This document shows, piece after piece, positions 8,135-17,140 of a DNA stretch of 64,000 bases. Below the pieces are notes generated by a model. It made no database searches. It saw nothing but the letters and a program-made list of their open reading frames with translations, and was not told the DNA's origin. Source of the DNA: CAIUGU01 sp965279735 (GTDB taxonomy: Bacteria; Pseudomonadota; Gammaproteobacteria; Steroidobacterales; Steroidobacteraceae); contig OZ257260.1 of assembly GCA_965279735.1 (NCBI GenBank), forward strand, positions 3,100,001 to 3,164,000, in the 5' to 3' direction. The stretch's first letter is position 1, and each line of letters opens with the position of its first letter. A program made the position numbers and the translations under genes.

Positions 8135-10353
8135 GCGCGTTCCCTTCTCGTTTCGCTGTAGCGAGGTTCACGCGCAAGCAGGGCTGCACGAGCCGCTTCC
8201 GTCAGGGGCAATTCGATCCGGACACGCGCACCGCCTTCGCGACGGTTCTCCGCTTCGATGCGGCCGCCGTGTTCTTCGACGATCTTCTTCACGATGGCGA
8301 GCCCGAGGCCCGTGCCGCGGGTCTTGCTGGTGACATACGGATCGAACACCTGGCCGATCAGCTCGGGCTGGAAACCGGGACCGGTATCCTCGACGACGAT
8401 CGCGGCGAAATCGACAGGCGGTCGCGACAGGAAATGAGTGTGCAGGTTGATCTCGGCTCCAGGCTGCCCTTCGAGCGCTTCGACGGCATTGGTCAACAGG
8501 TTGTGCAGGATCTGCCGCAGCCGCCCGCGATCGGCCTGGATCTCCGGCAATTTCGCGTCCAGATGCAGATGCAGCCGGCGCTGCGCGTCCTGCGAACGGT
8601 ACAGGTCGACGACTTCGGTCACGAGCTGGTTCAGGTCGAAGCGGGTGATTTCCATCGCCGGCGCGCGAGCATACTCGCTGAACGCGTTCACCATCTCCTT
8701 CATTGCTTCCACCTGGTGAACGATCGTGGTGGTCGCGCGTTCCAGGATCTGGGCATCAGCCTGGTTCATGGACAGCAGGAATTTGCGGCGCATGCGCTCG
8801 GCGGAAAGCTGGATGGGCGTCAGCGGATTCTTGATCTCGTGAGCCAGCCTGCGCGCCACCTCACCCCACGCCGCATCGCGCTGTGCCTGCAGCAACGTGG
8901 TGATGTCGTCGAAGACGATGACGTAACCGGCTGCGGCGCTCGCATCCCCCGGCAAAGCCGTACACGCACACATCAATACCCGGCGACCGGCATCGCCTTG
9001 CAGGACGAGCTGTTCACGCCACTCCGACTGGCCGGCATCGATATGTACCCGGCAGGCCTCGACAAACTGCTCGAACAACTGCGCACCGGGCGCGATCTCG
9101 TCGAGCGGGTTGCCGATGCCGCCCTCGAAATCAACGCCGAGAATTCCGCCTGCGGCCTGGTTTGCGGTACGAATGCGCAGATCGGATTCCAGTGAAATGA
9201 CGCCGGTGGACAGGCGCGCAAGGATGACGGCGAGATTGGTCCGTTCGGCTTCGACGGCCTGCTGGCTGCGGCGCGCTTCTTCGCGGGCGCTCGCCAGCCG
9301 CACCGTCATGTCGTTGAAGGAATGCACCAGCACGCCCATTTCATCGTGCGAGGTCAGTGGCAAGCGCGTGTCGAAATCGCCTTTCGCCACTGCACGCGTG
9401 CCTGCGACAAGATCTTCGATAGGCTTCACGAGTCGCCGTGCGGCCCAGAAAGCGCCGTACACGGCAGCAAGCACCGACATCAGCGACACGAGCGTCAGCG
9501 TCAGGGTGAAGCTCGTCTTGAGCGGTTCGCGCAGTCGGGCCTTCTCGGCATATTGCTGGTACGCAAGCTCCACTGTATCGGCGAGCTGCCCGAGCCTTTC
9601 CTCGATAGGATAGATGCCAAGCAGGACCCGCGGCTCGGCGCCCGGGCGCTGCAGCGGGATGGCAGTGCGCGCGAGATAGCCGCCACCGGCGATGGGATCA
9701 ACGCTGATGAAAGGGAGGCCCTGGCGAACCTGCAACATGACTTCGTCGGTCGGTTGCGTCGCGACGGTTTCCCCGATGCGATCGGAACTCGTGGCAATAA
9801 TTCGGCTGTTCGCGCCGACCAGCGTGAGTTCGATGGCGCCGCTGTCCCGGCGCAGATCGCCGAGTTCGGTCCAGGGATCGCTCTCGCTGTAGGCCAGCTT
9901 GCGCGCCATGCCCTGCGTGCGCTCCATGTATTCGCGCATGCGCAGGTCGAGTGCTGCCCGCGACAGCACCAGCGAATCTGCCAGGCCCTGGCGGATCTCG
10001 ACATGGAACCAGCTATCGATGCCCCGGTTCAGGAACTGCACCGATAGATAGAACACGAGCAGCATTGGCACCACGGCGAGGAGGCACGACATCCAGACCA
10101 TGCGTGCTTCGAGGCGGGAACCGACGACGCGGCGCCGCCAGTTGCGCAGGAGCTGCACGAGCTTGCCGACGATCAGGACCATCAGGACCACGAGACCCGC
10201 TGCGTTGACGAGCAGGATCCAGGGATGCAGGCGGCTGAATTCGGTGGAGTTCTGGACGGTCTGTGCCATCAGGAGAAGCGCGGCCAGCCAGAGGGCAATG
10301 CCCACTATGACCAGCGCGGTGATGCCGGCGCGTCTCAGAGATTGAGTGGCCAT
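8131..10353 (-). CDS. ntrY: NtrY-type sensor histidine kinase
   Basis: A 740-residue membrane kinase. It has two N-terminal transmembrane helices (about 10-65), a third near 85-105, a periplasmic sensor region, a further helix near 280-305, and HAMP (about 310-365, RRLVKPIEDLVAGTRAVAKG). A PAS-like domain (about 380-490) is followed by HisKA with the H box RRLAHEIKNPLTPIQLSAER (His505), then HATPase_c (N box HNLLTNAVEAL, G1 DTGPGF, G2 GTGLGLAIVKK). It should phosphorylate the adjacent NtrX. The ATG at 10353 is chosen because it starts the hydrophobic N-terminus; it overlaps the end of the DUF4390 gene by 19 bases. Confidence 0.95.
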   Translation of the reverse strand: MATQSLRRAGITALVIVGIALWLAALLLMAQTVQNSTEFSRLHPWILLVNAAGLVVLMVLIVGKLVQLLRNWRRRVVGSRLEARMVWMSCLLAVVPMLLVFYLSVQFLNRGIDSWFHVEIRQGLADSLVLSRAALDLRMREYMERTQGMARKLAYSESDPWTELGDLRRDSGAIELTLVGANSRIIATSSDRIGETVATQPTDEVMLQVRQGLPFISVDPIAGGGYLARTAIPLQRPGAEPRVLLGIYPIEERLGQLADTVELAYQQYAEKARLREPLKTSFTLTLTLVSLMSVLAAVYGAFWAARRLVKPIEDLVAGTRAVAKGDFDTRLPLTSHDEMGVLVHSFNDMTVRLASAREEARRSQQAVEAERTNLAVILARLSTGVISLESDLRIRTANQAAGGILGVDFEGGIGNPLDEIAPGAQLFEQFVEACRVHIDAGQSEWREQLVLQGDAGRRVLMCACTALPGDASAAAGYVIVFDDITTLLQAQRDAAWGEVARRLAHEIKNPLTPIQLSAERMRRKFLLSMNQADAQILERATTTIVHQVEAMKEMVNAFSEYARAPAMEITRFDLNQLVTEVVDLYRSQDAQRRLHLHLDAKLPEIQADRGRLRQILHNLLTNAVEALEGQPGAEINLHTHFLSRPPVDFAAIVVEDTGPGFQPELIGQVFDPYVTSKTRGTGLGLAIVKKIVEEHGGRIEAENRREGGARVRIELPLTEAARAALLAREPRYSETRRERA

Positions 10354-10904
10354 GTATACCAGTCGGTCTGCTGCCGCCAATCGTCGACCCAGAAGAGCAC
10401 GAAACGCAGGGCATCCGGAATGTTGCGCACGTCGAGGCGCGCCCGCAGGCTCACTTCGTACCGCAGATCGGGCGCAACGAGGGATTGATCGAGAATGGGC
10501 AACCGGTTCACCACCTGCAGCGACTCGAGGGCATCCTCGAGCGTCGGCCATGAAGTCTGCTCGCCGCTGTTGACGTTGCGGACCAGAAACCTTTCGCTCA
10601 GGGCGTGATACACGAGCTCGTAGTGCTGCTCGAGCGTGGCCACCGTGTCGTCGAGCCAGTAACGCCTGGCACGATCGACGACGATCTCGAGGTCGAGGGT
10701 CAGTACAACGCCGTCCAGGATCGCCGTCTGTGCACCGGCCGGCAGCGCGAAGTCCAGACGCGCGTTCATCATGTATACGCTTTCGGCCGGTTCGACAAAA
10801 GCCGAACGGATTTCGAAGCGCCGGACCGCTTCGGCTGCATGGACCTGCGAATGCGGAACGCTGCAGACGAACAGCAGCAAGGCCGCGAGGAAGCGCGTGC
10901 TCAT
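10335..10904 (-). CDS. DUF4390 domain protein, exported
   Basis: A 189-residue protein with an N-terminal signal peptide (MSTRFLAALLLFVC..., cleavage near VHA-AE). The mature domain matches DUF4390, which is typically encoded between rsmB and ntrY in gammaproteobacteria. Its function is unknown; a periplasmic or outer-face role linked to NtrY sensing is inference. The ATG at 10904 is chosen because it begins the signal peptide. The 3' end overlaps ntrY. Confidence 0.9.
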   Translation of the reverse strand: MSTRFLAALLLFVCSVPHSQVHAAEAVRRFEIRSAFVEPAESVYMMNARLDFALPAGAQTAILDGVVLTLDLEIVVDRARRYWLDDTVATLEQHYELVYHALSERFLVRNVNSGEQTSWPTLEDALESLQVVNRLPILDQSLVAPDLRYEVSLRARLDVRNIPDALRFVLFWVDDWRQQTDWYTWPLNL

Positions 10905-10962
10905 GCCGACAATGGCGGCTGCCCCCCGGCTGCGTACTGGCAGGTTCGCTTTCAAGGAACCG

Positions 10963-12294
10963 TCATCCGTTGCTTTTCTGCAGGCAAGCATAATAGAAGC
11001 CGTCCATGCCCGCTTCCCCGGGGCGTACCCGGTAGCCAGGCTCGGAGGCAGCATAGCGCTTCCCCGCCGGCGGCCACGGGCCACCGATCGTTCCCGTAAT
11101 GTCCCGGGCGTCCTTGTGCCAAACAAGGAAGGGCGTGACCACCTCGGCATTCTCGGCCTTCAGCACTGAACAGCTCGCATAGACCAGCCGGCCTCCGGGC
11201 TTGAGCAGCGGCCACAACGTCTGCAGCAATCGGGACTGCCGTTCGGCCAGGGCCGGGATATCCGTATCGCGCCGGAGCAGCTTGATATCTGGGTGTCGCC
11301 GGATCACGCCGGTTGCCGAGCAAGGTACATCGAGCAGGATGCGGTCGAAAAGCTGGCCGTCCCACCACGTCTCGGGTGTTTCCGCATCGCCTTCCACCAG
11401 AGTCGCCCGGAGTCCAGCTCGGTCCAGATTTTCCTGCACGCGCACCAGCCGTTCGCCGGACACATCGAGCGCCACGAGTTCGGCGATTCCCGGTTCGAGC
11501 TCCAGGAGATGACAGGTCTTGCCGCCCGGCGCGGCGCAGGCATCAAGCACTCTATGCCCGGCCTGCGGCGCCACGAGTCGCGCCGCCAGCTGTGCCGCAG
11601 CGTCCTGCACCGATACCCATCCCGCGGCAAACTCGGGCAGCGACTTCACGTCAACCGCTTCCTCAAGCAGCAGACCTTCGGGTGCAAACGCATTGATCGA
11701 GGCCTGCATGCCGGCTGCGAGCAACCGCTCCCGATATGCCTCAGTGGTCGAATGCTGCCGGTTCACACGCAGCCAGAAAGGCGGATGAACGTTGTTGGCA
11801 TCGAGAATCGCGCCGACATCTTCAGGCCAGTCCGTTTCGAGTTCGTCGATCAGCCAGCGGGGATGCGACGTGCGCACGGCATTGTTGGCATCGACGGCTG
11901 CCCCCAGCTCCTTGCCTTCCCGCTGGCAACGGCGCAGCAGCGCATTCACCAGACTCGCGGCCCGCGGTACTCCAAGGACACGCGTGGCATTGACCGTTTC
12001 GGACACTGCCGCATGCGGTGCGATATCTGTATGCAGCAACTGGAACAAGCCCACGAGTGACAACGCCCTGACCTCGGGTTCCAGACGTGCGGCCGGTCCG
12101 GACAGCATCTGGCCGAGGATTGCGCTCAAGCGTATATGCCAGCGAATCGTGCCGTAGCAAAGGCTCCTGAGCAGTCCTCTTTCCTGCGGCTTGCCGGACT
12201 CGCCTGCCAGCAACGCATCGAGCGAGCGTCCTTCAGTAACTACCTTCAGAACCAGTCGGGCAGCGCGGGCCCGAACCTCGGAAGGTGTACTCAC
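10963..12294 (-). CDS. rsmB: 16S rRNA (cytosine-967 C5)-methyltransferase
   Basis: A 443-residue SAM-dependent rRNA methyltransferase that makes m5C967 in 16S rRNA. It has an N-terminal NusB-like RNA-binding domain (about 1-140). The Rossmann methyltransferase domain has the SAM motif VLDACAAPGGKT (about 253), the release cysteine in DVPCSATG (about 323) and the catalytic cysteine in YASCSV (about 375). The start is GTG at 12294, overlapping the fmt stop (GTGA), giving MSTPSEVRARAARL, the normal beginning of the family. Confidence 0.96.
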   Translation of the reverse strand: MSTPSEVRARAARLVLKVVTEGRSLDALLAGESGKPQERGLLRSLCYGTIRWHIRLSAILGQMLSGPAARLEPEVRALSLVGLFQLLHTDIAPHAAVSETVNATRVLGVPRAASLVNALLRRCQREGKELGAAVDANNAVRTSHPRWLIDELETDWPEDVGAILDANNVHPPFWLRVNRQHSTTEAYRERLLAAGMQASINAFAPEGLLLEEAVDVKSLPEFAAGWVSVQDAAAQLAARLVAPQAGHRVLDACAAPGGKTCHLLELEPGIAELVALDVSGERLVRVQENLDRAGLRATLVEGDAETPETWWDGQLFDRILLDVPCSATGVIRRHPDIKLLRRDTDIPALAERQSRLLQTLWPLLKPGGRLVYASCSVLKAENAEVVTPFLVWHKDARDITGTIGGPWPPAGKRYAASEPGYRVRPGEAGMDGFYYACLQKSNG

Positions 12295-13259
12295 TTGTCG
12301 CTCATCTGTTGGGTAGCAGGCGCGCTGAAGCTTTCGCCGACCAAGCGACGTGCATTCAGGAAATCGGCGGCGGTGGTGGGCTTGCGGCCCGCCAGCTGGA
12401 TGCGAGTCAACCGGAGTACATTCTCTCCGGCTGCGACGACAATGCCTTCGGCCGTTGCAGCCAGGACGGTGCCGGGGAGCTCGGCATGGGACAGCTCCAT
12501 CGGCTCTGCTTCCCACACCTTGAGCTGTTGTCCCTGCCACCGGGTTTCGGCGCCGGGCACCGGATTGAAGGCGCGAACCTTGCGATCGATCTCGGCAGCG
12601 GATCGGGTCCAGTCAAGCACGGCTTCATCCTTCAGGATCTTGCGAGCGTAGGTGGCGCCCGTCACAGCCTGGGGCTGCGGCACGAGCTCGTGATGGACTA
12701 TGCCAGTCAATGCCTCAAGCAGGGCCTCGGCTCCCAGCACAGCCAGTCGATCGTGCAGGCTGCCCGCTGTTTCATGCTTCCCGATGTCGATGGCGCGCTC
12801 CAGGAACACAGGCCCCGTGTCGAGGCCTTCTTCCATCTGCATCACCCCGACGCCCGTCCGCTGGTCGCCCGCCAACAGGGCACGCTGGATAGGGGCGGCT
12901 CCGCGCCACCGTGGCAGAAGCGATGCATGGATATTGAGACAGCCGAGGCGCGGCACCGCGAGTACGGCAGGCGGCAGCAGCAAGCCGTAGGCAACCACGA
13001 TCATCACATCGGCGCCGTAGCTGGCGAGCGTACTGACCGCCGTGTCGGTGCGCAGCGTAACTGGCTGTTCGACGGGCAATTCATGCCTAAGCGCGCATTC
13101 CTTGACCGGGCCCGGCTGCAACTGGCGACCCCGGCCGGCCGGCCGATCAGGCTGCGTATAGACCGCCACCACGCGATGGCTGGACGCAAGCAGGGCCTCA
13201 AGCGCAGCAACCGCAAAAGCGGGGGTGCCGGCAAAGACGATTTTCAGGGCTTGGGACAC
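12291..13259 (-). CDS. fmt: Methionyl-tRNA formyltransferase
   Basis: A 322-residue enzyme that formylates Met-tRNAfMet using 10-formyl-THF. The N-terminal hydrolase fold begins LKIVFAGTPAFAVAALEAL. The catalytic/formyl-THF segment LNIHASLLPRWRGAAPIQ lies at about 108-125, and the D in HETAGSLHDRL region follows. A C-terminal OB-like tRNA-binding domain completes it. It sits between def and rsmB, the standard order: Fmt adds the formyl group that Def later removes. Confidence 0.97.
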   Translation of the reverse strand: MSQALKIVFAGTPAFAVAALEALLASSHRVVAVYTQPDRPAGRGRQLQPGPVKECALRHELPVEQPVTLRTDTAVSTLASYGADVMIVVAYGLLLPPAVLAVPRLGCLNIHASLLPRWRGAAPIQRALLAGDQRTGVGVMQMEEGLDTGPVFLERAIDIGKHETAGSLHDRLAVLGAEALLEALTGIVHHELVPQPQAVTGATYARKILKDEAVLDWTRSAAEIDRKVRAFNPVPGAETRWQGQQLKVWEAEPMELSHAELPGTVLAATAEGIVVAAGENVLRLTRIQLAGRKPTTAADFLNARRLVGESFSAPATQQMSDK

Positions 13260-13358
13260 TGGATATCAGCCGATTCGAGGCCTGCAAACACGGCCGAGCT
13301 TTTTACGGGCTTTTGGGCCCGTTCGCCATCCCGCCCAGAGCTGGCATCTTCTGGCGGG

Positions 13359-13898
13359 TCAGATGGCGGGCGCCTTCGGCCTGGCCGGATCGGCTCCGCT
13401 CCTGTTCTTGCGCTCTTTTTCCAGCTTCTTGCGAATCCGGGTGCGCTTGAGCTCGGACAGGTAGTCCACGAACAGCTTGCCCTCGAGATGGTCCATTTCA
13501 TGCTGGATACACACCGCCAACAGGCCATCCGCCTCGAAATCCAGATGCCGGCCGCTGCGGTCCAGCGCCCGGACGCGAATGCGATCCGCGCGGGTGACCT
13601 TGTCGTAGATCCCCGGCACCGACAGGCACCCTTCCTCGAGCTGCTCTACACCCACGCGTTCAATGATTTCCGGGTTCACCAGCGCCAGGGGCTGACTGCG
13701 GTCTTCGCTGACGTCGACCACGAGCACCCGGCGATGGACATTCACCTGCGTCGCCGCGAGCCCCACCCCGGGTGCGTGGTACATCGTTTCAAACAAATCA
13801 TCGATGAGTCGACGCACCTGGGCATCGACTTCGGCAACCGGTTCGGCGCGGGTGCGCAGGCGTGGATCGGGGTATTCGAGAATCGTCAGGAGCGCCAT
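13359..13898 (-). CDS. def: Peptide deformylase
   Basis: A 179-residue metalloenzyme that removes the N-formyl group from nascent proteins. All three motifs are intact: GVGLAATQ (44-51), EEGCLSVPG with metal ligand Cys91, and HEMDH with ligands His133 and His137 and catalytic Glu134. A short basic, disordered tail follows residue 155. It is the first gene of the minus-strand def-fmt-rsmB-DUF4390-ntrYX run and is divergent from the LysM gene. A 99-base spacer separates it from fmt. Confidence 0.97.
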   Translation of the reverse strand: MALLTILEYPDPRLRTRAEPVAEVDAQVRRLIDDLFETMYHAPGVGLAATQVNVHRRVLVVDVSEDRSQPLALVNPEIIERVGVEQLEEGCLSVPGIYDKVTRADRIRVRALDRSGRHLDFEADGLLAVCIQHEMDHLEGKLFVDYLSELKRTRIRKKLEKERKNRSGADPARPKAPAI

Positions 13899-14188
13899 GA
13901 CTGCAAAGGTCCGTGAACAGGTACAAAGGGAATGAGAACCACGTCTCGCGGCCGGGGCCAGATTCGTGCACTCGCTGTAAAAATGCTGCTAAAGTTAGGT
14001 CAACGTTGAACTTAATGCCTTGCCGATCACCTTTTTCCAGCAGCACTCCCGGCATGATCGTGACCCGTAATCAGATCGCATCGCGGTCATGGAGACGGGT
14101 AGTACGCCGGGAAAGTCGTCAGGATTATAAGGCCTAAAGTCCCGTCCCCGGCACGGGTTTCCCAAGTCCAGATGGAGCCGCATCGCGC

Positions 14189-15343
14189 ATGAAAACTGCG
14201 ACCTTCCCAAGCAAAGCCGGGCTGCTCACGCTCGCTGCTGCTGTAGTGGCAACGTTGACGCTCGCCCTGCCCACGACTTCCGGCGCCCAGGCCGATGGAG
14301 CGACCCGCACCATCGCCACGGGCAGCAATATCCCGCTCGCTCCGAATGCACCAGACCGCTACACGGTCAAATCCGGCGACACCCTGTGGGGCATTTCGCA
14401 GGTCTTCCTGAGGGACGCCTGGAACTGGCCCGAAATCTGGTACGTCAATCCGCAGGTCGAGAATCCGCACCTTATCTATCCCGGCGACGTCCTGACGCTG
14501 GTCTATGTCGATGGCCAGCCGCGGGTCACCTTGGGTGAACGCGGAGCAACTGCGGCTGCCGTAGGCGGAGGTGCCGAGAAGCTCTCGCCCCAGGTTCGTA
14601 GCGAAGCCCTGCCCCAGTCGATCACGACCGTCCCTTACGAAATCATTGCAGCGTTCATGGGCCGGCCGACGCTGCTCGATCGCAACCAGGTGAAGTCCGG
14701 GCCATACATCGTCGCGATGCGCGATGGTCATCTGGTCGGCGCCACGGGCAATCAGGTTTATGCACGCGGTCTGGAAAACGCTGCAGTGGATGGCCGTTAC
14801 AGCGTCATTCACGTCGGTGAACCACTGCGCGATCCGGAAAACCGCGACATCCTCGGCTATCACGGCCTGTATGTCGGCAGCGGTGCGGTCTCGCAGACAG
14901 GCGACCCGACCACGCTGGTCCTGGCCCAGTCGCTGCGCGAAGCCCTGCAGGGCGACAAGCTCTTTCCCGAGGACGTCTCTGTCACCGCAGACTTCACTCC
15001 GCATGCACCGGCTGCCTCAATCGATGGCGCCGTCATGGCTGTCGATGATTACTCGGTCGTAGGCCAGTACCAGGTGGTTGCGATCAATCGCGGCACTCGT
15101 GAGGGCATGGAGCCCGGCCACGTGCTGGCCGTGCACGAAGCAGGCGGAACCGTAAGGGATGTGTACTCGGGTGGCGGCCAGACCGCGGGTCTCAAGACGG
15201 GTGGCTTCTCGAAGCGGGTTCAGCTGCCTGAAGAGCGTACCGGCCTGGTCATGGTCTTCAAGGCCAATGAGCGCATGAGCTATGGCCTCGTGATGGAAGC
15301 CGTTCGCCCGATCCGCACCGGCGACCTGATCCGCGCCCCTTAA
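14189..15343 (+). CDS. LysM peptidoglycan-binding protein
   Basis: A 384-residue exported protein with a signal peptide (about 1-33), a LysM domain (about 54-108, starting YTVKSGDTLWGISQVF and including IYPGDVLTL), and a long C-terminal region without a recognised catalytic site. LysM binds the glycan strands of peptidoglycan. Genes of this type usually stand before dprA-smg-topA and divergent from def-fmt, as here. The 290-base divergent gap upstream (13899-14188) should hold both promoters; I could not assign -35/-10 boxes with confidence. Confidence 0.9.
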   Translation: MKTATFPSKAGLLTLAAAVVATLTLALPTTSGAQADGATRTIATGSNIPLAPNAPDRYTVKSGDTLWGISQVFLRDAWNWPEIWYVNPQVENPHLIYPGDVLTLVYVDGQPRVTLGERGATAAAVGGGAEKLSPQVRSEALPQSITTVPYEIIAAFMGRPTLLDRNQVKSGPYIVAMRDGHLVGATGNQVYARGLENAAVDGRYSVIHVGEPLRDPENRDILGYHGLYVGSGAVSQTGDPTTLVLAQSLREALQGDKLFPEDVSVTADFTPHAPAASIDGAVMAVDDYSVVGQYQVVAINRGTREGMEPGHVLAVHEAGGTVRDVYSGGGQTAGLKTGGFSKRVQLPEERTGLVMVFKANERMSYGLVMEAVRPIRTGDLIRAP

Positions 15344-15355
15344 CAAGGATTGACA

Positions 15356-15379
15356 GACGTTGGGCCGTGGCCCAACGTC
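15356..15379 (+). terminator. Hairpin after the LysM gene
   Basis: A perfect 9-bp stem GACGTTGGG / CCCAACGTC around a 6-base loop, 12 bases after the LysM stop. The nearest T tract (TTTT) is about 12 bases further on, so it is either a weak terminator or a processing/stability element between the LysM gene and dprA. Confidence 0.45.
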
Positions 15380-15453
15380 GTTGAGTTGCGATTTTCCCGC
15401 ACAAGGATTGTGAGGGACGCGCGGCCTGCCGCGCACACACGAGGATTTGCTCC

Positions 15454-16587
15454 ATGGATGGACTCCGTTCCTGGCTCGCGCTCGCCCGCACCCCTGGTTT
15501 GCACGGCGGGACGCTCGCTCCCCTTCTCGATCACTTTGGCAGTCCCGAAGCTCTCATTGGCGCGGATCGCGGAGCATTGCTGGAAACGGGATTGAAGAGC
15601 GCTGCGGTCGAGTGGCTGGCTTCGCCCGACGAGCGCCTCATCGACAGCGACTGCCAGTGGCTCGCGATCGAAGGCCACAGTTTCATTCCTTGGCGAGCTG
15701 CAAACTACCCCGTCCTGCTTGCCGAAATCGACGACGCTCCGGTTGGATTGTTCGTGCGTGGCAACGCCGACTCGCTGACTTTGCCGCAACTTGCTATCGT
15801 GGGGTCGCGTAACCCGACTCACGCAGGAGCGGAAACAGCGAACGCCTTTGCAGCCCATCTGGCCGGAAACGGCCTCACCATCACCAGCGGTCTCGCCATC
15901 GGCATCGATGCGGCGAGCCACCGCGGTGCGCTTGCTGGCGGCGGCACCACTATCGCTGTGTGCGGAACCGGGCTCGATACCGTCTATCCGGCAGAACATC
16001 GGGACCTTGCCGAAGCCATCGTCGAGCGAGGCGCCCTGGTCTCGGAATTCCCCTGCGGGACGCGCCCCATCAAACAGAACTTCCCACGACGCAACCGGCT
16101 GATCAGCGGGCTGTCACTCGGCACGCTCGTCGTTGAAGCGGCGTTGCGAAGCGGCTCCTTGATTACGGCACGACTCGCCGCCACACAGGGAAGGGAAGTG
16201 TTCGCGATCCCGGGATCGATCCACAGTCCCCTGGCGCGGGGCTGCCATCAACTTATTCGTCAGGGTGCCAAGTTGGTCGAATCGGCTGACGACATATTCC
16301 CGGAATTGCGCGCACTCACCGAGGTGCTGACTGCGCGGCCGATTCGGCGGCGTGCGTCCAAAGGCGCTGATTCAAATGAGGTTTCAGGCTCCGTGTTGGA
16401 CAAAGACTATAAAATCCTGTTAGATGCGCTCGGCTTCGAGCCAGCCGGCGTGGACCTTCTGGTGCAGCGAACCGGGCTCAAAGCTGGCGAGGTGGCGTCG
16501 ATGCTGCTCATTCTCGAACTGGACGGGAGCATCGAGTCTTTCCCTGGCGGCCTCTACGTCCGGGCACAGCCTAAGGCAGCGAAATGA
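15454..16587 (+). CDS. dprA: DNA-processing protein DprA (natural transformation)
   Basis: A 377-residue protein that protects incoming single-stranded DNA and loads RecA during transformation. There is an N-terminal helical domain (about 1-95). The Rossmann-like core starts AIVGSRNPTHAGAETA (about 108) with TSGLAIGIDAASHRGAL, GTGLDTVYP, SEFPCGTRP, FPRRNRLISGLS and EAALRSGSLITA. A C-terminal winged-helix (DML1-like) domain covers about 310-377. The length is complete. It overlaps smg by the ATGA junction. Confidence 0.95.
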   Translation: MDGLRSWLALARTPGLHGGTLAPLLDHFGSPEALIGADRGALLETGLKSAAVEWLASPDERLIDSDCQWLAIEGHSFIPWRAANYPVLLAEIDDAPVGLFVRGNADSLTLPQLAIVGSRNPTHAGAETANAFAAHLAGNGLTITSGLAIGIDAASHRGALAGGGTTIAVCGTGLDTVYPAEHRDLAEAIVERGALVSEFPCGTRPIKQNFPRRNRLISGLSLGTLVVEAALRSGSLITARLAATQGREVFAIPGSIHSPLARGCHQLIRQGAKLVESADDIFPELRALTEVLTARPIRRRASKGADSNEVSGSVLDKDYKILLDALGFEPAGVDLLVQRTGLKAGEVASMLLILELDGSIESFPGGLYVRAQPKAAK

Positions 16588-17063
16588 AGGAAAGCGTTCT
16601 CGACATCCTGATCTACCTCTTCGAGAACTACTTCGACGCTGACCTCGAGTCCGCCCCCGAAACCGATCGCGATACGCTCAAGGACGAACTGGAACGGGCC
16701 GGCTTTGCGGAACGCGAAGTGGAACGGGCGCTGGAGTGGCTGGAAGAACTGTCGGCCGATCCGGAACGTGCCGGAGCCGTACCGACCTCGCGTGCGATCC
16801 GTGTCTTCGATCCAAGCGAATCAGCCCGCCTCGACACCGAGTGCCGCGGCTACATTCTCTATCTCGAAAACATCGGCATCCTGAGCGGCACCCAGCGCGA
16901 GCTGGTGATCGACAGGCTGCTCGCGCTGGATGCGGAAGAGATCGATATCGACCAGGTCAAGTGGGTCGTGCTGATGGTGCTCTTCAGCCAGCCCGGACAG
17001 GAAGTTGCGTATTCACGGATGGAAGACCTGGTGTTCGACAACAGGGCCGATGCCGTGCATTGA
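16584..17063 (+). CDS. smg: DUF494 family protein Smg
   Basis: A 159-residue, strongly acidic, helical cytoplasmic protein of the Smg/DUF494 family (N-terminus KESVLDILIYLFENYF). Function is unknown; it is almost always encoded between dprA and topA. The start overlaps the dprA stop (ATGA). Confidence 0.93.
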   Translation: MKESVLDILIYLFENYFDADLESAPETDRDTLKDELERAGFAEREVERALEWLEELSADPERAGAVPTSRAIRVFDPSESARLDTECRGYILYLENIGILSGTQRELVIDRLLALDAEEIDIDQVKWVVLMVLFSQPGQEVAYSRMEDLVFDNRADAVH

Positions 17064-17097
17064 TTGGCGGGCGTCGCGTCTTTGAGAGAGATCTGCG

Positions 17098-17126
17098 CCG
17101 CGGCCTGCCGCGGTTTTCTTTTTTTT
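17098..17126 (+). terminator. Rho-independent terminator between smg and topA
   Basis: Stem CCGCGG (17098-17103) / CCGCGG (17108-17113), loop CCTG, followed directly by TTTTC and eight more T (17114-17126). It is a canonical intrinsic terminator 34 bases after smg and only 14 bases before the topA ATG. It should end LysM-dprA-smg transcription or attenuate read-through into topA. Confidence 0.85.
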
Positions 17127-17140
17127 AAGCCACGGGAAGC

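Noticed and set aside
13305..13322. Hairpin ACGGGC/GCCCGT between def and fmt as a terminator
   Set aside because: Runs of A rather than T follow on the transcribed strand, and def-fmt are normally co-transcribed.
12285..13916. Long open frame (543 codons) across fmt and def on the plus strand
   Set aside because: Antisense to two clear essential genes; the length is due to high GC content.
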